From: Paenibacillus sp. Soil766
GTDB taxonomy: Bacteria; Bacillota; Bacilli; Paenibacillales; NBRC-103111
DNA length: 64,000 nucleotides
Assembly (NCBI RefSeq): GCF_001428105.1
Contig: NZ_LMSJ01000012.1
Location: 370,569-434,568 of the forward strand
Direction of reading: 5' to 3'
The position numbers were made by a program, and so were the translations under genes. Positions 62,193 through 64,000 of the stretch are shown piece by piece; positions within the stretch are counted from its first letter, which is position 1, and each line of letters begins with the position of its first letter. Under the pieces are notes generated by a model. The model saw only the letters and a program-made list of their open reading frames with translations, ran no database searches and was not told where the DNA came from.

Positions 62193-64000
62193 ATGGGTAA
62201 GAAGAAATGGATTAAGACTTTAGTAGTAGGACTCATTTTAATGGTATTTTCGACATATTTCTACACAGTGAACTCTAGTGGTTTATTTTACTTTGTCGAG
62301 GGTCCTCTCCAGGATATTTTGCGCAGCGCCAAATCGGTAGAGGAGCGTCAACCGGACGATCGGATCAAGATTGTTAAAATTGATGAAAAGTCACTTTCTG
62401 CCATCGGGAAATTTCCGTGGGATCGAAGTACATATGCACAAGTCATTGAAAAGTTAGAGCAATCAGGTGCGGCGGCTATTGGGATCGACGTTGTGCTTGC
62501 AGAGCCATCGAAGAACCCTGCAGACGATAAAGCATTAGCTGATGTGCTAGCGAAGTACTCCAATATTATTTTGCCTGTACAGATTAACTATCCTTCCAAA
62601 CAACAGTCAGCAGGCGAACTAGTTCCTGAGAGAATTGATTATCCCTCCGAAACCCTAACGACCAAAAGAGAACAAATGGCTCATATCAATGTATTTGTTG
62701 ATAAGGATGGCAAAGCACGCAAGCTTCCTGTCGGTTTGCCTGATGAGAAAGGTGCATACATACCCGCATTCAGTGTCGCTCTTGCGAATTTAGTTTTGGA
62801 TGACAATGAAAAGGTAACACGTGATTCGGCAACTGGTGAATGGAAACGCGGGAATGAAGTCTTACCGACAAATGATAGAAATCAAGTGACGACTGAGTTC
62901 TTCACGCAGCCAAGACAAAAGATTGACGCAACGACTGGTTATGAGTTGCTTTCCTTCGTTGATGTACTTAATAGTACAAAAGCACTGCCCCTAAAAGGCA
63001 GCATAGTGCTTGTGGGTCCATTTGTTACAGCCATGCAGGATGAATACCCAACACCGATCTCCTCGGTTAAGATGTTCGGGATAGAAATCCATGCCAATAT
63101 GATTCAAACATTATTGGAGAGTGTGTTCTTTAAGGATGCTTCGAAATCCGCTGGAATCGCGATTATTTTACTAATTTCATTGCTGGCCATATTTTTATTT
63201 GAAAAGTTCAATGGGAAGACTGCATTATTCATATTCCTGGGCATCTTCGTGCTATATGGCCTTGTATGGTTAGGATTCTATACGGTTGGTTCTATGTTCT
63301 TACCGCTGGTGTATCCACAATTTGCACTAGTAACGATCTATGTTTGGTCATTAGTTAGTCATTATTTAGAAGAACGCAAAGAACGGAATCGGGTTACTGG
63401 GATTTTCGGTCGATTCGTTTCCAAAACAGTTGTGGATGAGCTGCTGCAGTCAGGTGAAGATGTGAAGCTCGGCGGAAGCCGTAAAGACATTTCATTAATA
63501 TTTGTTGATATTCGAGGGTTTACACCGATGTCGGAACGACTGGAGCCAGAGCAGGTTATTCAGGTGTTAAATGAATATCTAGATGTCTGTACCAAAGCAA
63601 TCTTTAAGTTCAATGGTACGTTAGATAAATTCATTGGTGATGGCGTTATGGCGATGTTTGGCGCACCGATTGAATATGATAATCACCCTGAAATGGCTGT
63701 TAGAGCTGCGATCGAGATGAAGTCTCAAGCAGATATTCTCGAGCAGAAGTTGATTAAGAATTATGGTATCGGTGTGAAATTCGGTTTGGGTATTAATAGT
63801 GGTCCTGCGGTTGTTGGTAACATCGGATCTGAAGATCTGAGGTTGGATTATACAGCCATTGGAGATACAGTTAACTTATCAGCACGACTAGAATCTAATG
63901 CTAAACCAGGCCAAATTTTGATTAGTGAACAGACGTATGAGCGAGTCAAAGGTTTATTCGAGATTGAATCTATAGGTGAAATTAAAGTAAAAGGGAAAGA
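62193..64000 (+). CDS. CHASE2-domain class III adenylate/guanylate cyclase (partial, 3' end missing)
   Basis: At least 602 residues; the frame is open at the window end. One N-terminal helix is followed by an extracytoplasmic CHASE2 sensor (about 35-305; VEERQPDDRIKIVKIDEKSL, AAIGIDVVLAEPS). Then come three helices (about 310-385) and a class III cyclase domain from about 430: ISLIFVDIRGFTPMSERL and FIGDGVMAMFGAP hold both metal Asp residues, and LDYTAIGDTVNLSARLES completes the catalytic site. Lys in DKFIGDG and Asp/Thr in DYTAIGD favour ATP, so cAMP is likely. GGGGAGG precedes the ATG. Confidence 0.9.
   Translation, partial: MGKKKWIKTLVVGLILMVFSTYFYTVNSSGLFYFVEGPLQDILRSAKSVEERQPDDRIKIVKIDEKSLSAIGKFPWDRSTYAQVIEKLEQSGAAAIGIDVVLAEPSKNPADDKALADVLAKYSNIILPVQINYPSKQQSAGELVPERIDYPSETLTTKREQMAHINVFVDKDGKARKLPVGLPDEKGAYIPAFSVALANLVLDDNEKVTRDSATGEWKRGNEVLPTNDRNQVTTEFFTQPRQKIDATTGYELLSFVDVLNSTKALPLKGSIVLVGPFVTAMQDEYPTPISSVKMFGIEIHANMIQTLLESVFFKDASKSAGIAIILLISLLAIFLFEKFNGKTALFIFLGIFVLYGLVWLGFYTVGSMFLPLVYPQFALVTIYVWSLVSHYLEERKERNRVTGIFGRFVSKTVVDELLQSGEDVKLGGSRKDISLIFVDIRGFTPMSERLEPEQVIQVLNEYLDVCTKAIFKFNGTLDKFIGDGVMAMFGAPIEYDNHPEMAVRAAIEMKSQADILEQKLIKNYGIGVKFGLGINSGPAVVGNIGSEDLRLDYTAIGDTVNLSARLESNAKPGQILISEQTYERVKGLFEIESIGEIKVKGK

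Overview
The window looks like chromosomal DNA of a Paenibacillus or a close relative (low-to-mid GC, spore-forming Bacillota). The evidence is the AGGAGG-type ribosome binding sites, frequent TTG and GTG starts, a T-box leader on serS, a yybP-ykoY leader on a terC gene, a 28-residue YjcZ-type peptide gene, a YtpB-type C35 terpene synthase and a GltC-like LysR regulator. Protein assignments rest on motifs and remembered family sequences, not on a search. I see no tRNA or rRNA gene, CRISPR array, transposase, prophage or plasmid function, so this reads as core chromosome with accessory islets.

Layout. 1-8 kb: an FAD oxidoreductase with a divergent AraC regulator, a map/AI-2E-transporter pair, an HxlR regulator with a candidate operator, a cysteine-free IscA-fold protein with a DUF1450 protein, glutathione peroxidase and a nucleotide-sugar epimerase-like protein. 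8-19 kb: an MFS exporter, a c-di-GMP-I riboswitch in front of a small unknown gene, a DHH phosphoesterase, a VOC protein, an RlmL-type methyltransferase, an O-methyltransferase, a metallophosphatase, CapA, an FAH protein, a GAF/HD-GYP phosphodiesterase and DUF92. 19-28 kb: LapA, PepF, a TerC protein with an AbrB-like tail behind a Mn2+ riboswitch, a methyltransferase, a cold-shock protein, a TetR/MMPL pair and a nitroreductase. 28-36 kb: an MFS/MATE pair, a three-gene unit ending in the YtpB-type synthase, pfkA, then T-box and serS. 36-45 kb: a 2-hydroxyacid dehydrogenase, DUF4015, TatA, YitT, DUF4178/DUF4247, a CshA helicase, YjcZ, YesL and a convincing 6S RNA gene, followed by a cluster of short repeats. 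45-53 kb: xylB, mntH, tpx with a divergent LysR gene, MerR with YugP. 52-64 kb: amt behind a GlnR/TnrA box, with a GlnD-like nucleotidyltransferase and a DnaQ-like exonuclease, a JAMM protease, an MFS transporter, a TlpA/ResA thioredoxin, cimA, dinB-mobB, ferredoxin, and a CHASE2-adenylate cyclase cut by the window end.

Themes. Manganese handling appears twice (riboswitch-terC and mntH). Second-messenger signalling appears three times (c-di-GMP riboswitch, HD-GYP, CHASE2 cyclase). Nitrogen control appears at amt. The items most worth following are the TerC-AbrB fusion, the amt/DUF294/exonuclease unit, the riboswitch-controlled 101-residue protein, the unknown partners of the YtpB-type gene, and a dispersed AATAACTGGATTTTCT repeat found in two intergenic regions.
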